Part shown: positions 50,684 to 58,348 of the stretch, piece by piece
How positions within the stretch are numbered: position 1 is the stretch's first letter
Layout of the letters: each line of letters begins with the position of its first letter
Source: Cribrihabitans_A pelagius
Lineage (GTDB): Bacteria > Pseudomonadota > Alphaproteobacteria > Rhodobacterales > Rhodobacteraceae
DNA length: 64,000 nucleotides
Assembly (NCBI RefSeq): GCF_048820915.1
Contig: NZ_JBMERR010000013.1
Location: 76,624-140,623 of the forward strand
Direction of reading: 5' to 3'
Notes under the pieces: model-generated
Database searches by the model: none
Seen by the model: only the letters and a program-made list of their open reading frames with translations
What the model was told of the DNA's origin: nothing
Program-made: the position numbers and the translations under genes

Positions 50684-51901
50684 ATGACCTATTTTGACAA
50701 ACTCGAAACCCGCAGCGCGGACGAGCGCGCCGCCGATCTGGCCCGCGCCCTGCCGGAACAGATCGCCCGCGCCAAATCGGCGCCTGGTTATGCCGGCCTT
50801 TTGGATGGCGCGGACCCGGCCGCGGTGACCTCACCTGAGGCGTTGGCCAGTCTGCCGGTGCTGCGCAAATCCGAACTCGGACGGGCGCAAGCGGCACATC
50901 CGCCCTTCGGCGGCTTCACCGTGAAGCCCGCCACCGGCTTTGCCCATATCTTCCAGTCGCCGGGCCCGATCTACGAGCCGGGCGGGGTGGACCGCGACTG
51001 GTGGCGCATGGGCCGCTTCCTCAACGCCGCCGGGATCGGTGCGGGCGACGTGGTGCAGAACTGCTTCGGCTACCACCTCACGCCCGCGGGCATGATCTTT
51101 GAGAATGGCGCCCGCGCAGTGGGGGCGGCGGTGCTGCCCGCGGGCACCGGTCAGACCGAGCTGCAGGTGACTGCGGCGCGCGACGTGGGCGCCACAGCCT
51201 ACGCCGGCACGCCAGACTACCTGAAGGTGATCCTCGACAAGGCCGACGCCATGGGGATCGAGCTGGCGTTCTCCAAGGCGGCGGTCGGGGGCGGTGCGCT
51301 GTTCCCGTCCCTGCGCCAGGAATATGCCGATCGCGGCATCACCTGCCTGCAGAGCTACGCCACCGCCGACCTCGGCAATATCGCCTACGAATCCCAGGCG
51401 ATGGAGGGGATGATCGTCGACGAACACGTGATCGTCGAAATCGTCATCCCCGGCACCGGCACCCCGGTGGCACCGGGCGAGGTGGGCGAGGTCGTGGTGA
51501 CCACGCTGAACCCGGACTATCCGCTGATCCGCTTTGCCACCGGCGATCTGTCGGCGGTGATGCCCGGGGTCTCGCCCTGCGGGCGCACCAACATGCGCAT
51601 CAAGGGCTGGATGGGCCGCGCCGATCAGACCACCAAGATCAAGGGCATGTTCGTGCGTCCCGAACAGGTGGCGGCGCTGGTCGCCAAGCACGAGGAGATC
51701 GTCAAGGCCCGCGTCATCGCCCGCCGCGAAGGCGAGATGGACGCGATGACCGTGCAGATCGAGGCCGAGGGCGGCGACGAGAACGCCTATGCCCGCTCAG
51801 TTGCCGAGGTGCTGAAGCTGAAAGGCGCGGTCGAGGTCGTGGCCCCCGGCGCGCTCCCCAAGGATGGGCTTGTGATCGAGGATCAGCGCAGCTACGACTG
51901 A
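50684..51901 (+). CDS. phenylacetate-CoA ligase-like AMP-binding protein (PaaK family)
   Basis: This 405-residue adenylating enzyme of the PaaK type (shorter than FadD-type) has the modified P-loop region FQSPGPIYEPGG, SYATADLGNIAYES, and the C-terminal GRADQTTKIKGMFVRPEQVAALV with the catalytic-loop lysine. It activates an aryl or alkyl carboxylate to its CoA ester. As the last gene of the ABC cluster it probably acts on the imported compound. The rest of the phenylacetate pathway is not in this window, so the substrate is open. Confidence 0.88.
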   Translation: MTYFDKLETRSADERAADLARALPEQIARAKSAPGYAGLLDGADPAAVTSPEALASLPVLRKSELGRAQAAHPPFGGFTVKPATGFAHIFQSPGPIYEPGGVDRDWWRMGRFLNAAGIGAGDVVQNCFGYHLTPAGMIFENGARAVGAAVLPAGTGQTELQVTAARDVGATAYAGTPDYLKVILDKADAMGIELAFSKAAVGGGALFPSLRQEYADRGITCLQSYATADLGNIAYESQAMEGMIVDEHVIVEIVIPGTGTPVAPGEVGEVVVTTLNPDYPLIRFATGDLSAVMPGVSPCGRTNMRIKGWMGRADQTTKIKGMFVRPEQVAALVAKHEEIVKARVIARREGEMDAMTVQIEAEGGDENAYARSVAEVLKLKGAVEVVAPGALPKDGLVIEDQRSYD

Positions 51902-51936
51902 CGCCGAAGCAGCCGGTTTCGGCGCCGCAGACATAC

Positions 51937-51960
51937 GGGCGCCGCCATGCCGCGGCGCCC
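51937..51960 (+). terminator. hairpin after the PaaK-like gene
   Basis: GGGCGCCGC (51937-51945) pairs with GCGGCGCCC (51952-51960). Only ggctttg follows, so termination by this stem alone is uncertain. Confidence 0.5.
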
Positions 51961-52080
51961 GGCTTTGCGTTCAGGGCCCGGGGTGGCGGCGGATGGCCTC
52001 CCGGACCCGCCCCGCATTCCTGCTGGAATTCCTGAGCGGTTTGGTCGTAATAGGGAGGGCCTCAGCCGGATGCGGAAGTG

Positions 52081-53760
52081 ATGAGTACAGTTGACGAGCT
52101 TGTAGAGTATTCCCCGGAAGGCCGCCGCCGCGGCGGCCGCAGTGGCGGCGGCTTGTTTGCGGTGGTGTCCTGGGCGGTGGCGCTGGCTTGCGTGCTGCCG
52201 ATGCTGGCGGTGGCGCTGGCCGCGGCCTTGGGCGGAACCGGCACTATCGGCCATCTCGCCGCGACGGTGCTGCCAGGCTATACCGCGACGACACTGGGGC
52301 TGGTCGCGCTGGTCGCGGCGGGCACATTTGCGGTAGGCACCGGGGCGGCCTGGCTGGTCACCATGACGCGCTTTCCCGGCGTGCGGCTTCTGGAGGTGGC
52401 TTTGGTGCTGCCGCTGGCCTTCCCGGCCTATGTGCTGGCCTATGCCTATACCCACATCCTGGATCACCCGGGCGTAGTGCAATCCAGCTTGCGGGCGGTA
52501 ACCGGCTGGGGCCCGCGCGACTACTGGTTCCCCGAAATCCGTTCGCTGGGCGGCGCGGCGCTGATGCTGGTGCTGGTGCTTTACCCCTACGTCTACCTCC
52601 TGGCCCGCGCCGCCTTCCTGCAGCAGAGCGCAGGCGCCTTCCTGGCAGCGCGCGCGCTGGGCAAGAACGCCTGGCAGGCCTTCGCCATGGTCAGCCTGCC
52701 GATGGCGCGGCCCGCGATTGCCTCGGGTGTGCTCCTGGCGGTGATGGAGACCATCGCGGATTTCGGCACCGTCAGCTATTTCGGGGTGCAGACCTTTGCC
52801 ACCGGCATCTACACCAGCTGGTTCTCCCTTGCCGACCGCGGCGGGGCTGCGCAGCTGGCGCTGTGCCTTCTGGGCTTTGCGCTGGCGCTGGCGGTGCTGG
52901 AGCGCAGCAGCCGAGGGCGGGCGAAATACCACCACGCGGGCAAGCAGCACACGCCGATGCCGCCGGCCCGGCTGAGCGGTGCCAAGGCGGCCATTGCCGC
53001 CTTCTTCTGCGCCCTGCCTGTAGTGCTGGGATTTTTGCTGCCGGTAGTAATCCTGTTCTCGATGAGCTTTGACTCGGAGCAGAACCTGTTCAGCCGCCGC
53101 TACATCGGCTTCACGCTGAATTCGCTCACGCTGGCCGCCGCGGCGGCGATGCTGACGGTGGCGGCGGCGGTCTGCCTTGGCTTCTACCAGCGGCTGAGGC
53201 CCGGGCGGCTGGCGTCGGCCGCGGCCTATATGGCGCGTCTCGGCTATGCGGTTCCGGGCGGGGTGATCGCGGTCGGGCTGATCGTGCCCTTCGCGGCCTT
53301 CGACAATGCGCTGGACGCCTGGATGCGGGAGAGTTTCGGCATCCGCACCGGGCTGCTGGTGACCGGCTCGATCTGGCTGCTGGTCGCGGCTTATATGGTG
53401 CGCTTCCTGGCCGCGGCGCTCGGGGCCTATGAGGGCGGCCAGGCCACGATGCATGCCAATATCGACGCCGCCGCGCGCTCGCTGGGGCAAAGCCCCATGG
53501 GCATGTTGCGCAGGGTGCATCTGCCGGTGCTGACGCCAAGCCTGCTGACGGCGCTGCTGATCGTCTTTGTCGATGTGATGAAGGAACTGCCCGCGACGCT
53601 GATCATGCGGCCCTTCAACTTCGACACGCTGGCGGTGCAGGCGCACAGGCTGGCGGCGGACGAGCGGCTGGAGGGGGCAGCGGTGCCGTCGCTGGTGATT
53701 ATGGCGGTGGGGCTATTGCCGGTGATCCTGATCTGCCGCCAGGTGGGGCGGCGCGGCTAG
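52081..53760 (+). CDS. Fe(III)-type ABC transporter permease (FbpB-like, fused dimer)
   Basis: This 559-residue inner-membrane protein has about twelve helices and two permease domains. Each has an EAA-like ATPase-contact loop: ARALGKNAWQAFAMVSLPMARPAI in the first and AARSLGQSPMGMLRRVHLPVLTPSL in the second. This fused form is typical of ferric-ion importers of the FbpB/SfuB type. The matching binding protein is at 54944-55960 on the other strand. No ATPase gene is present here. Confidence 0.9.
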   Translation: MSTVDELVEYSPEGRRRGGRSGGGLFAVVSWAVALACVLPMLAVALAAALGGTGTIGHLAATVLPGYTATTLGLVALVAAGTFAVGTGAAWLVTMTRFPGVRLLEVALVLPLAFPAYVLAYAYTHILDHPGVVQSSLRAVTGWGPRDYWFPEIRSLGGAALMLVLVLYPYVYLLARAAFLQQSAGAFLAARALGKNAWQAFAMVSLPMARPAIASGVLLAVMETIADFGTVSYFGVQTFATGIYTSWFSLADRGGAAQLALCLLGFALALAVLERSSRGRAKYHHAGKQHTPMPPARLSGAKAAIAAFFCALPVVLGFLLPVVILFSMSFDSEQNLFSRRYIGFTLNSLTLAAAAAMLTVAAAVCLGFYQRLRPGRLASAAAYMARLGYAVPGGVIAVGLIVPFAAFDNALDAWMRESFGIRTGLLVTGSIWLLVAAYMVRFLAAALGAYEGGQATMHANIDAAARSLGQSPMGMLRRVHLPVLTPSLLTALLIVFVDVMKELPATLIMRPFNFDTLAVQAHRLAADERLEGAAVPSLVIMAVGLLPVILICRQVGRRG

Positions 53761-53764
53761 GGAG

Positions 53765-53812
53765 CCGGAAAAATTCGATTTTTCCGGGCCGGAATTTTCC
53801 AAAAATTCCGGC
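53765..53812. terminator. twin perfect hairpins between convergent genes, likely bidirectional terminator
   Basis: CCGGAAAAAT / ATTTTTCCGG (53765-53787) is directly followed by GCCGGAATTTT / AAAATTCCGGC (53788-53812). The A/T-rich arms supply T-runs in both directions between the permease and the COG0523 gene. Confidence 0.7.
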
Positions 53813-53833
53813 GTCCATGGCTGGCCGCGGCGT

Positions 53834-54703
53834 TCAGGACGCCCACCAGGCTTCGATCTCTGCGCGGCTGATGCGCACTGCAGGTCCAAGGCCCACCAGC
53901 ACGGTTTCCTCCGCCTCGCAGCGCTTCGCCTCCACGCGGCGGCCGACCACATGCAGCTCGTAGGCGCCGCCGGAAGTCAGCACGAAGCCCTTCATCCGGT
54001 AAAGCCCCTCCGGCCGTGCCGCCAGCTTGTCGCCAAGCGCGCGCCGGTCCAGAACCACGCGGCTGCGGTGCTGCCAGGTGGTGTAGCCTGGATGCGCCGC
54101 CATCGCGCGGCCCTTGGGCAGGGGCACAACATCAAACAGCAGCTGGGCCGATGGCGCTTCGGTCAGCACCATGGGGGTGCGGGCGCCGCAGCGCTCCAGC
54201 AGCGCCGAAAGCCCTGCGCCGATTTCTTCGCACTTGGTGACGAGGACCAGATCGCCCGCGCGGATCTGCTGCTCAACCTGCGAAGTGGTCAGCGGATCGT
54301 CCAGAAGCGCCGCGAGGTTCTCCGCATCCGCCAGGGTGACGATGCCGCCATAGCTGAGCCGTCTGTCTTCCAGAACTGTACTGGCGATGGCGACCGGGTC
54401 GGCGATGCCGCTGGCTTCGATCAGCACATGGTCCGGGCGGTGCGCTCCGCTCAGCAGCTCCTGCAAGGCCAGCGCCAGATCCTCGCCGCGCGAGCAGCAT
54501 ACGCAGCCGTTGCTCAGCGCCAGCTGGCCGCCCCCGGCACCGGAGATCAGCGCATCGTCGATGTTGATGGCGCCGAAGTCGTTGACGATCACCGCAAGCT
54601 TCAGCCCGTGGTCCTCGGCCAGCAGCCGGTTGACCAGCGTTGTCTTGCCCGCGCCCAGGTAGCCGCTGAGGATGGTCACTGGCAGACGTGGCAGACGGGA
54701 CAT
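53834..54703 (-). CDS. COG0523 (CobW/YjiA/ZNG1) metal-trafficking GTPase
   Basis: This 289-residue G3E GTPase has Walker A GYLGAGKTTL, the metal-binding CxCC in SNGCVCCSRGED, a switch ASGIADP and the base-recognition motif VTKCEE in place of NKxD. The C-terminal CobW domain (about 200-289) ends with EIEAWWAS. Such proteins deliver zinc, cobalt or another metal to client enzymes. It lies between the two parts of an iron importer, which suggests metal homeostasis; the specific metal is unknown. ATG at 54703. Confidence 0.9.
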   Translation of the reverse strand: MSRLPRLPVTILSGYLGAGKTTLVNRLLAEDHGLKLAVIVNDFGAINIDDALISGAGGGQLALSNGCVCCSRGEDLALALQELLSGAHRPDHVLIEASGIADPVAIASTVLEDRRLSYGGIVTLADAENLAALLDDPLTTSQVEQQIRAGDLVLVTKCEEIGAGLSALLERCGARTPMVLTEAPSAQLLFDVVPLPKGRAMAAHPGYTTWQHRSRVVLDRRALGDKLAARPEGLYRMKGFVLTSGGAYELHVVGRRVEAKRCEAEETVLVGLGPAVRISRAEIEAWWAS

Positions 54704-54893
54704 TGGGGGCCTCTCCTTCGCAGTCCGCCGCCGGGCCAAGCGGGCTGCGGGCGATCCTGATGGCTGCGTTTTGCGGGAGGTATAGGCGGGCGGGGGCGGC
54801 CGGTCCAGAGAAAGCGTGGCCCGGTGCCAAGGCCATCGCCTTTCCGGTGTCAGCAAGCCAGCTGCGAGCCGGACCCGGGGGGCCTTAACGCAA

Positions 54894-54919
54894 CAAGGCG
54901 CGGAGAGCTCCGCGCCTTG
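54894..54919 (-). terminator. hairpin after the iron-binding protein gene
   Basis: Perfect 12-base arms CAAGGCGCGGAG (54894-54905) and CTCCGCGCCTTG (54908-54919) lie 24 bases after the stop of the minus-strand gene. No strong T-run follows on that strand. Confidence 0.6.
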
Positions 54920-54943
54920 CCGATTTCATCCTGAGCGAAGGAG

Positions 54944-55960
54944 TTACTTCCAGCCCACGGTGTCGAAGATCTTCTGCGCTTCGGGCAGGTTCTGCGCCAC
55001 TTCGGAGAGGTTCACGTCATCCGGCTTGAAGTGGCCGAGCGTCGCGATCGAGGGCGCAAGGCCCACGCCGGGTACGGCCGGGTATTCATCGTTGCCGGCC
55101 GAGAAATACTCCTGCGCCGATTCGCTCGACAGGTACTCCAGGAACTTGATGGCGTTTTCCTTGTTCGGCGCATGCGCGGCGACACCGCCGCCCGAGAGGT
55201 TCATGTGCGCGCCCTCGGCGTTCTGCGACGGGAACACCCAGCCGATCATGCCGCGGCTGTCCGAGAGGCCCTTCACGTCCTTGCGGATCGCGCGGGCGAA
55301 GTAATAGGTGTTGGAGACCGCGATGTTGCATTCGCCCGACACCAGGCCGCGCAGCTGGTCGGTGTCGCCGCCTTGGGGCTCGCGCGCCATGTTGGCGACC
55401 ACGCCCTCGGCCCAGTCCTGCGCCTTTTCGGCGCCGTGGTGGGTCACGATCGAGGCCAGCAGGGTCTGGTTGTAGACGTTGGTGGAGGAGCGGATGCAGA
55501 TCTGGCCCTCATAGGCGGGGTCGGCGAGGTCGAGGTAGGTGATCGGCGGATTCTCGACCGCTTCCTTGTTGTAAAAGATGATCCGCGCGCGCTGGCTGAA
55601 GCCGAACCACTGGTTTTCAGCATCCTGCAGGTAGCCCGGCACCCGGGCTTCCAGGGTTTCGCTCTCGATCGATTGCAGCACGCCCGCATCCTTGGCGCGG
55701 GTCAGGCGCGAGGTGTCGACGGTGATCAGCACGTCGGCGGGGGAGTTCGCGCCTTCGGCCTTCATGCGGGCGATCAGCTCGTCGGCGTTGCCCTCGATGC
55801 GGTTGACGGTGATGCCGGTGGCCTCTTCGAACTCGCCGTAGAGCTGTTCGTCTGTGTCGTAGTGGCGGGAGGAGTAGATGTTCAGCTCGCCCTCTGCTGC
55901 GGCGGAAGTTGCGATGGAGGCGGCCAGGGCGCTCGCCAGGACCGGGGTGGCTTTCAGCAT
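54944..55960 (-). CDS. Fe(III) ABC transporter substrate-binding protein
   Basis: This 338-residue periplasmic protein has a signal peptide (cleavage near SAAA-EGELN). It starts with LNIYSSRHYDTDEQLYGEFEE, typical of FbpA/FutA-like proteins. The paired iron-ligand tyrosines are in SNTYYFAR, and IRSSTNVYNQTLLA matches the hinge region. It should capture ferric ion for the permease at 52081. The two genes are on opposite strands with the GTPase gene between them. Confidence 0.92.
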   Translation of the reverse strand: MLKATPVLASALAASIATSAAAEGELNIYSSRHYDTDEQLYGEFEEATGITVNRIEGNADELIARMKAEGANSPADVLITVDTSRLTRAKDAGVLQSIESETLEARVPGYLQDAENQWFGFSQRARIIFYNKEAVENPPITYLDLADPAYEGQICIRSSTNVYNQTLLASIVTHHGAEKAQDWAEGVVANMAREPQGGDTDQLRGLVSGECNIAVSNTYYFARAIRKDVKGLSDSRGMIGWVFPSQNAEGAHMNLSGGGVAAHAPNKENAIKFLEYLSSESAQEYFSAGNDEYPAVPGVGLAPSIATLGHFKPDDVNLSEVAQNLPEAQKIFDTVGWK

Positions 55961-56395
55961 GTCATGTCCTCTTGTTCTCTGTTCGGCGGTATATTCCGAC
56001 TGATTTAGTCGATTAACTTATTCCGCAGCGGATGCAAAGGGTTTCTGAGTAAAACGCTCGGAAAGTTCGGCGGCGCGCTCTGACGCATGCGCTCATCGGA
56101 ATTCCGCTGCCGGGCGCTCCCGCCCGTCGCTGGGTTTCTGGTGAAACCCGCTCCCGTTGGGCCGGGCCCCGCGCCTTGCGCGGGGCCCGCCCCAACGCCG
56201 CCAAGGCTCTTCGGCGCAGCCGGAGGGCCTGCAGGGGCGGGAGTGCTCCGGGGCGTGTGGCTGGGGCCGCGGTTGCGGCTGGCGCGGCCGGCTGGGTCTA
56301 GCGCCTTTTGGGCCGGGTTGCTTGGCCTCGGGGAACAGGAAGACGAGGCGCTGCTGGGGCGAAGCAAGCGATCTTACGGATCAGCATACAGACAT
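55961..56395. other. gap with repeat copy B
   Basis: The part next to the iron-binding gene is AT-rich (gattaacttattc near 56009-56021) and should carry its promoter. Repeat copy B occupies 56112-56188. The remaining 200 bases are GC-rich with no convincing gene. Confidence 0.5.
56112..56188 (+). repeat. variable-hairpin repeat, copy B
   Basis: Box 1 GGGCGCTCCCGCC (56112-56124, identical to copy A) is followed by hairpin 1 GGGTTTC / GAAACCC (56132-56149), box 2 GTTGGGCCGGGC (56156-56167, identical to A) and hairpin 2 with 11-base arms GGGCCCCGCGC / GCGCGGGGCCC (56164-56188). Confidence 0.7.
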
Positions 56396-56936
56396 GCCGA
56401 ATTTGCTGCCGTCAGCCCTTTTTTCTGGTCACCGTCTTCCCGGAGCCTGCCAATATCGCGGTGGCCTCGGTGTTGAGGGCGGCAGGGTGTCGCTGCGGTT
56501 TGCGATTCGATGCTGAGCTGGCGGCGGGGCTGGCGTTTTGGGGGATGGTGGCGGCCTCCGGGCTTGATGCGCTGCGGCAGAGCGCAGCGCAGGTGCTGGC
56601 GGTTTTGACGCTGATTGGCCGGCTTTTCCTGATGTGGCTGGCCTGGCAGTCCGACCGCTCGGCGCATGAGCCTGCGCCGGTTGAGGAGGCGGCCGAACGC
56701 AATGGGCGGTGGTTCCGGTTCGGGATGAGTCTCGACCTTTCCAACCCCAAAGCGGCAGTGGCCGGGCTGGCGGCAGTGTCGAGGGGGCGGAAGGCGGCTT
56801 GGAGCAGCTTGCTGCGGTGAGGCTGCTCTGCATAGTTTTGCGCGGTCTGAACTACGCAGGCCACGTGCTGGCGTTCCCCGCGCCGGCCGTGCGGGCGGGG
56901 CTGGGACTGATCCGCGCGGCGCTGACCCGGACATGA
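56396..56936 (+). pseudogene. LysE/RhtB-type amino acid exporter, frameshifted
   Basis: An ATG at 56396 begins MPNLLPS and then shifts in a run of six T (near 56422-56427). The next frame continues FLVTVFPEPANIAVASVL, then GLAFWGMVAASGLDAL and RWFRFGMSLDLSNPKAAVAG, all LysE-family landmarks, with PEPAN in place of the conserved PGPN. It stops at 56818-56820. A third frame holds a LysE-like tail (LNYAGHVLAFPAPAVRAGLG) up to 56936. The gene is dead. Confidence 0.65.
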
Positions 56937-56976
56937 TTCAGGGCGCCGCTTGCCCGATCCCGAATCGCAGACACAA

Positions 56977-57004
56977 AAAAACCGCATCCGGAGATGCGGT
57001 TTTT
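56977..57004. terminator. bidirectional terminator between the LysE remnant and rpmJ
   Basis: Arms AAAAACCGCATC (56977-56988) and GATGCGGTTTTT (56993-57004) with loop CGGA provide A/T-runs on both sides. Confidence 0.9.
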
Positions 57005-57027
57005 CCAAAATTCGCTAACTTTGGATC

Positions 57028-57153
57028 TCAGCCCTGGCGCGCTTTGAACTTGCGCTGGGTCTTGTTGATCACATAGACGCGGCCCTTGCGACGCACAACG
57101 CGGCAGTCACGGTGCCGGTTCTTGAGCGAGCGGAGCGAGTTCTTGACCTTCAT
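57028..57153 (-). CDS. rpmJ: 50S ribosomal protein L36
   Basis: L36 is a 41-residue ribosomal protein: MKVKNSLRSLKNRHRDCRVV followed by RRKGRVYVINKTQRKFKARQG. Only one of the four zinc-binding cysteines of the C+ type remains, so this is the zinc-independent paralogue. GGAGAGAGG precedes the ATG at 57153. Confidence 0.95.
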   Translation of the reverse strand: MKVKNSLRSLKNRHRDCRVVRRKGRVYVINKTQRKFKARQG

Positions 57154-57232
57154 GGCCTCTCTCCTTTTCTGCGGCGCGAACCAGCGCCTTGGGTTAGCGG
57201 GTGCCCTGGCCGTGGCCAAGGCGGTGAATTCA

Positions 57233-57307
57233 TGGTGGGCGATACAAGGATCGAACTTGTGACCCCTTCGATGTCAACGAAGTGCTCTACCGCTGAGCTA
57301 ATCGCCC
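57233..57307 (-). tRNA. tRNA-Val (GAC)
   Basis: The minus strand gives acceptor arm GGGCGAT / ATCGCCC, D-arm GCTC...GAGC, anticodon arm CTTCG-TTGACAT-CGAAG with anticodon GAC, T-arm ACAAG-TTCGATC-CTTGT and an encoded CCA. The 75 bases fold as a standard cloverleaf. Confidence 0.96.
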
Positions 57308-57469
57308 ACTCTGGCCTGCGCGTCCTCCAGCCCCTCAATAGTGCAAGGGGCGCAGGGTGCCGCGCCGGTGAAGGGGTCTATAAATAGAGTCGCCGGAGGG
57401 TGCAAGAGCTTTTGACCGCAGAAATTTCCGCTCTATGCTGTTTTCTGTAACCGAGGCGACGGAGCAAGG

Positions 57470-58330
57470 ATGCCGGACACAGCGTTTTCCGTGATTTCAC
57501 CGCAAGAACTGACATCGGCCGTGGTATTTGCCTCTCCGCACAGCGGAACCGATTATTCCGAGAGCTTTCTGGCCCAGGCGATTCTGGGCGGCACCGCGAT
57601 CCGCAGCTCGGAGGATGCATTTGTGGATCAGCTGTTTGCCGCGGCCCCCGGCCTTGGCGCGCCGCTGCTGACGGCGGTGAAGCCGCGCGCCTATCTGGAC
57701 CTCAACCGCTCGCCAGAGGAACTGGACCCGGCGCTGATCGAGGGAGTCACCCGCAAGGGGCAGAACCCGCGGGTGGCCTCGGGCCTCGGGGTGATTCCAC
57801 GCGTGGTCTCGGGCGGGCGGGCGATCTACCGCGGCAAGCTGCCGCTTTCGGAGGCAGAGTTCCGCCTCAGCCACTTCTGGCACCCCTACCACGACGCGCT
57901 GAAGGGGCTGTTGAAGCAAGCGCACCGGCGCTTCGGTCAGGCGATTCTGGTGGATTGCCATTCAATGCCGCATGAAGCGATCGAGACAATGGCACCGCGC
58001 GGCACCTCGCGGCCCGAGGTGGTGCTGGGCGACCGTTTCGGCGCCGCCGCCGCTACTGCCATCGTGGACCGGATCGAGGCCGCCTTTACCGCCGCCGGCC
58101 TGGAAGTGGCGCGCAATGCGCCCTTTGCCGGGGCCTATATCACCCAGACCTACGGCCGGCCCTCGCAGCGCCAGCACGCGGTGCAGATCGAGATCGACCG
58201 GGCGCTTTACATGGACGAGACCGAGCTGCGGCCGAATGCGAATTTCGGCGTCCTGCGGGACCTGCTGCGCGGGGTGATTGCCGAGATCGCGGTGATCGGC
58301 CAGGAGGAGATGCCGCTGGCTGCTGAGTAA
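57470..58330 (+). CDS. N-formylglutamate amidohydrolase family protein
   Basis: This 286-residue enzyme has the family landmarks FASPHSGTDYSESF near the start, YLDLNRSPEELD, HPYHDALKGLL and VDCHSMPH, and a C-terminal QIEIDRALYMDE. It hydrolyses N-formyl-L-glutamate to formate and glutamate, the last step of one histidine degradation route (HutG type). No other hut gene is near, so the substrate may differ. AGGA sits well before the ATG. Confidence 0.9.
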   Translation: MPDTAFSVISPQELTSAVVFASPHSGTDYSESFLAQAILGGTAIRSSEDAFVDQLFAAAPGLGAPLLTAVKPRAYLDLNRSPEELDPALIEGVTRKGQNPRVASGLGVIPRVVSGGRAIYRGKLPLSEAEFRLSHFWHPYHDALKGLLKQAHRRFGQAILVDCHSMPHEAIETMAPRGTSRPEVVLGDRFGAAAATAIVDRIEAAFTAAGLEVARNAPFAGAYITQTYGRPSQRQHAVQIEIDRALYMDETELRPNANFGVLRDLLRGVIAEIAVIGQEEMPLAAE

Positions 58331-58348
58331 GGCGGGACCGGGTGCGTC

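Noticed and set aside
55985..56030. Possible Irr/RirA-type iron-responsive operator upstream of the iron-binding protein gene
   Set aside because: The AT-rich stretch has only partial dyad symmetry and does not match a consensus well enough to call.
56308..56820. Intact membrane protein gene of 170 codons
   Set aside because: The first 35 codons have no LysE-like sequence. The true start lies in another frame (MPNLL at 56396) and the tail in a third, so it is called a pseudogene.
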